DNA of 64,000 nucleotides from Azovibrio restrictus DSM 23866 (lineage in GTDB: Bacteria; Pseudomonadota; Gammaproteobacteria; Burkholderiales; Rhodocyclaceae): NCBI RefSeq assembly GCF_000429665.1, contig NZ_KE386938.1:16678-80677 (forward strand), given 5' to 3'. Numbering within the stretch: position 1 is the first letter of the stretch; each line of letters opens with the position of its first letter. A program made the position numbers and the translations under genes. Positions 63,257 through 64,000 of this stretch are shown here, piece by piece. The notes beneath the pieces are model-generated. The model worked only from the letters and a program-made list of their open reading frames with translations. It made no database searches and was not told the DNA's origin.

Positions 63257-64000
63257 CTACAGGTCGAAGCGCAGGCTAAGCCAGTGCCGGGGTTCCACCA
63301 GCCGGGTGTTCTTGAACTCCAGGTGGTCCCCGTTGGCGGATTGGGCGGTGTAGGCGATTTCCCCGCGGCTGGGACCGAGCTTGAAGGGCCAGGCCAGGCG
63401 CCAGTCCACCCGGGTATAGGCGGGCAGCTGGTCAGCACTGTTGCGGGTCCATTGCAGGCGGCCCACGTGGGTTGCGGTGAGGGAGAACTCCATTCCCAGG
63501 GGAAGCTTCTGCATCAGCATCAGGGCGCTGCTCAGCTGGGGGGCCGAGGCCCGGGTGTGGCTGCCGATGCGGGCCAGATAAGTGTCGCTGTAAGAGGTCT
63601 CAAAGTCGTCCCTCAGGCGGGCATGGATGCGTACGGCGGCCTGGTTGAGGATGATGCGGGTGCCTTCCAGGGGCTGCCAGCGCAGCTGGTATTCCAGTCC
63701 GCGGATGTCCACATGCTCGGCGTTTACCGCGTAGTCGGCCTCGCCACAGCCCGGGTCCAGGGGCCACTGGTTGCATTGATCCGCAGGCAGGGCCCGCTCC
63801 ACGGTCTGGATCCGGTTCGGGATCACTTCCCGGAAGGCGCGCAGGTCCAGGGACAGACGCTGGGCCCGGAATTCCCCGTAATAGCCCAGCTCGTAGCTGT
63901 TCAGCCGTTCCGCCGCCACCTGCCCGTCGGCCAGGTAACGGCTCTGGTAGAGCTCGGGAAGATTGGCCAGGCCGTAGCGCAGGTGGCCGCTGTCGTCATA
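63257..64000 (-). CDS. TonB-dependent receptor, C-terminal part (runs off the window)
   Basis: The frame is open from 64000 down to the stop at 63257, so only the last ~247 residues are seen; the gene begins outside the window. PELYQSRYLADGQVAAERLNSYELGYYGEF and the ending HLEFKNTRLVEPRHWLSLRFDL (C-terminal aromatic strand) are those of an outer-membrane barrel receptor. It is transcribed toward the GGDEF gene. Such a receptor next to a periplasmic sensor and c-di-GMP enzyme suggests a linked sensing and uptake unit. Confidence 0.88.
   Translation of the reverse strand, partial: YDDSGHLRYGLANLPELYQSRYLADGQVAAERLNSYELGYYGEFRAQRLSLDLRAFREVIPNRIQTVERALPADQCNQWPLDPGCGEADYAVNAEHVDIRGLEYQLRWQPLEGTRIILNQAAVRIHARLRDDFETSYSDTYLARIGSHTRASAPQLSSALMLMQKLPLGMEFSLTATHVGRLQWTRNSADQLPAYTRVDWRLAWPFKLGPSRGEIAYTAQSANGDHLEFKNTRLVEPRHWLSLRFDL

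Overview
The window is GC-rich, densely coded DNA from a betaproteobacterium, most likely of the Rhodocyclaceae/Azospira-Dechlorosoma type. The order yidC-yidD-rnpA-rpmH-dnaA-dnaN-gyrB marks the chromosome replication-initiation region. The tmRNA encodes the tag ANDERYALAA, which is typical of betaproteobacteria. Cytochrome bd, a RegB/RegA redox two-component system and FNR-type operator sites point to a respiratory, facultatively anaerobic life. The genus is inference; the class is well supported.

Layout. 1-2.4 kb: the trailer end of a type I-E-like CRISPR array, then a small integrated element (HGG-x-S-x-GPKT protein, AlpA-like regulator, P4-type integrase) abutting the 3' end of ssrA (2540-2903, minus strand). 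3.0-27.4 kb: a very large plus-strand metal-trafficking region. It begins with two FNR-type boxes and holds an OprC-like copper receptor with a complete CxxxM/HxM site, a Crp/Fnr regulator, Sco and TlpA-like thioredoxins, an FtsX/LolD-type ABC module, a CPFC membrane protein, small metal-binding proteins, a Cu+ P1B-ATPase, a SafE/TauE-like protein, three NosL-family proteins and two DUF2946 proteins. It continues with TonB-ExbB-ExbD, FecI-FecR-FecA, a second TonB-dependent receptor and a PepSY reductase-like protein. Four copies of a ~164 bp MITE-like element with 5 bp target duplications sit between these genes. 27.5-29.4 kb: a carboxylesterase. 29.4-35.8 kb: cydABX-cydDC (minus). 36.3-38.3 kb: regBA. 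38.3-47.6 kb: mnmE, yidC, yidD, rnpA, rpmH (minus), then dnaA, dnaN, gyrB (plus). 47.7-50.2 kb: a lower-GC foreign-looking island with uncharacterised genes, one with a HEPN-like motif. 50.3-64 kb: a phosphatase/kinase-like pair, FMN reductase, cytochrome c, ferredoxin, a duplicated 222 bp noncoding repeat resembling replication-origin DNA, a TerB/DUF697-like protein, an old yellow enzyme, a P2-type cation ATPase with a RaiA-like protein and NhaR, and a periplasmic sensor plus GGDEF pair next to a truncated TonB-dependent receptor.

How it works together (inference). The 3-27 kb block looks like an anaerobically induced copper acquisition and delivery system. OprC and TonB-ExbBD would bring copper across the outer membrane; NosL, DUF2946, Sco and TlpA proteins would handle it in the periplasm; CopA and its small partner proteins would move it across the inner membrane. 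The likely clients are cuproenzymes such as N2O reductase or haem-copper oxidases, none of which is encoded here. The recurrent CP-x-C motif in five of the encoded proteins (with a CAHC variant in a sixth) and the linked uncharacterised small proteins make this the best candidate for an undescribed system.
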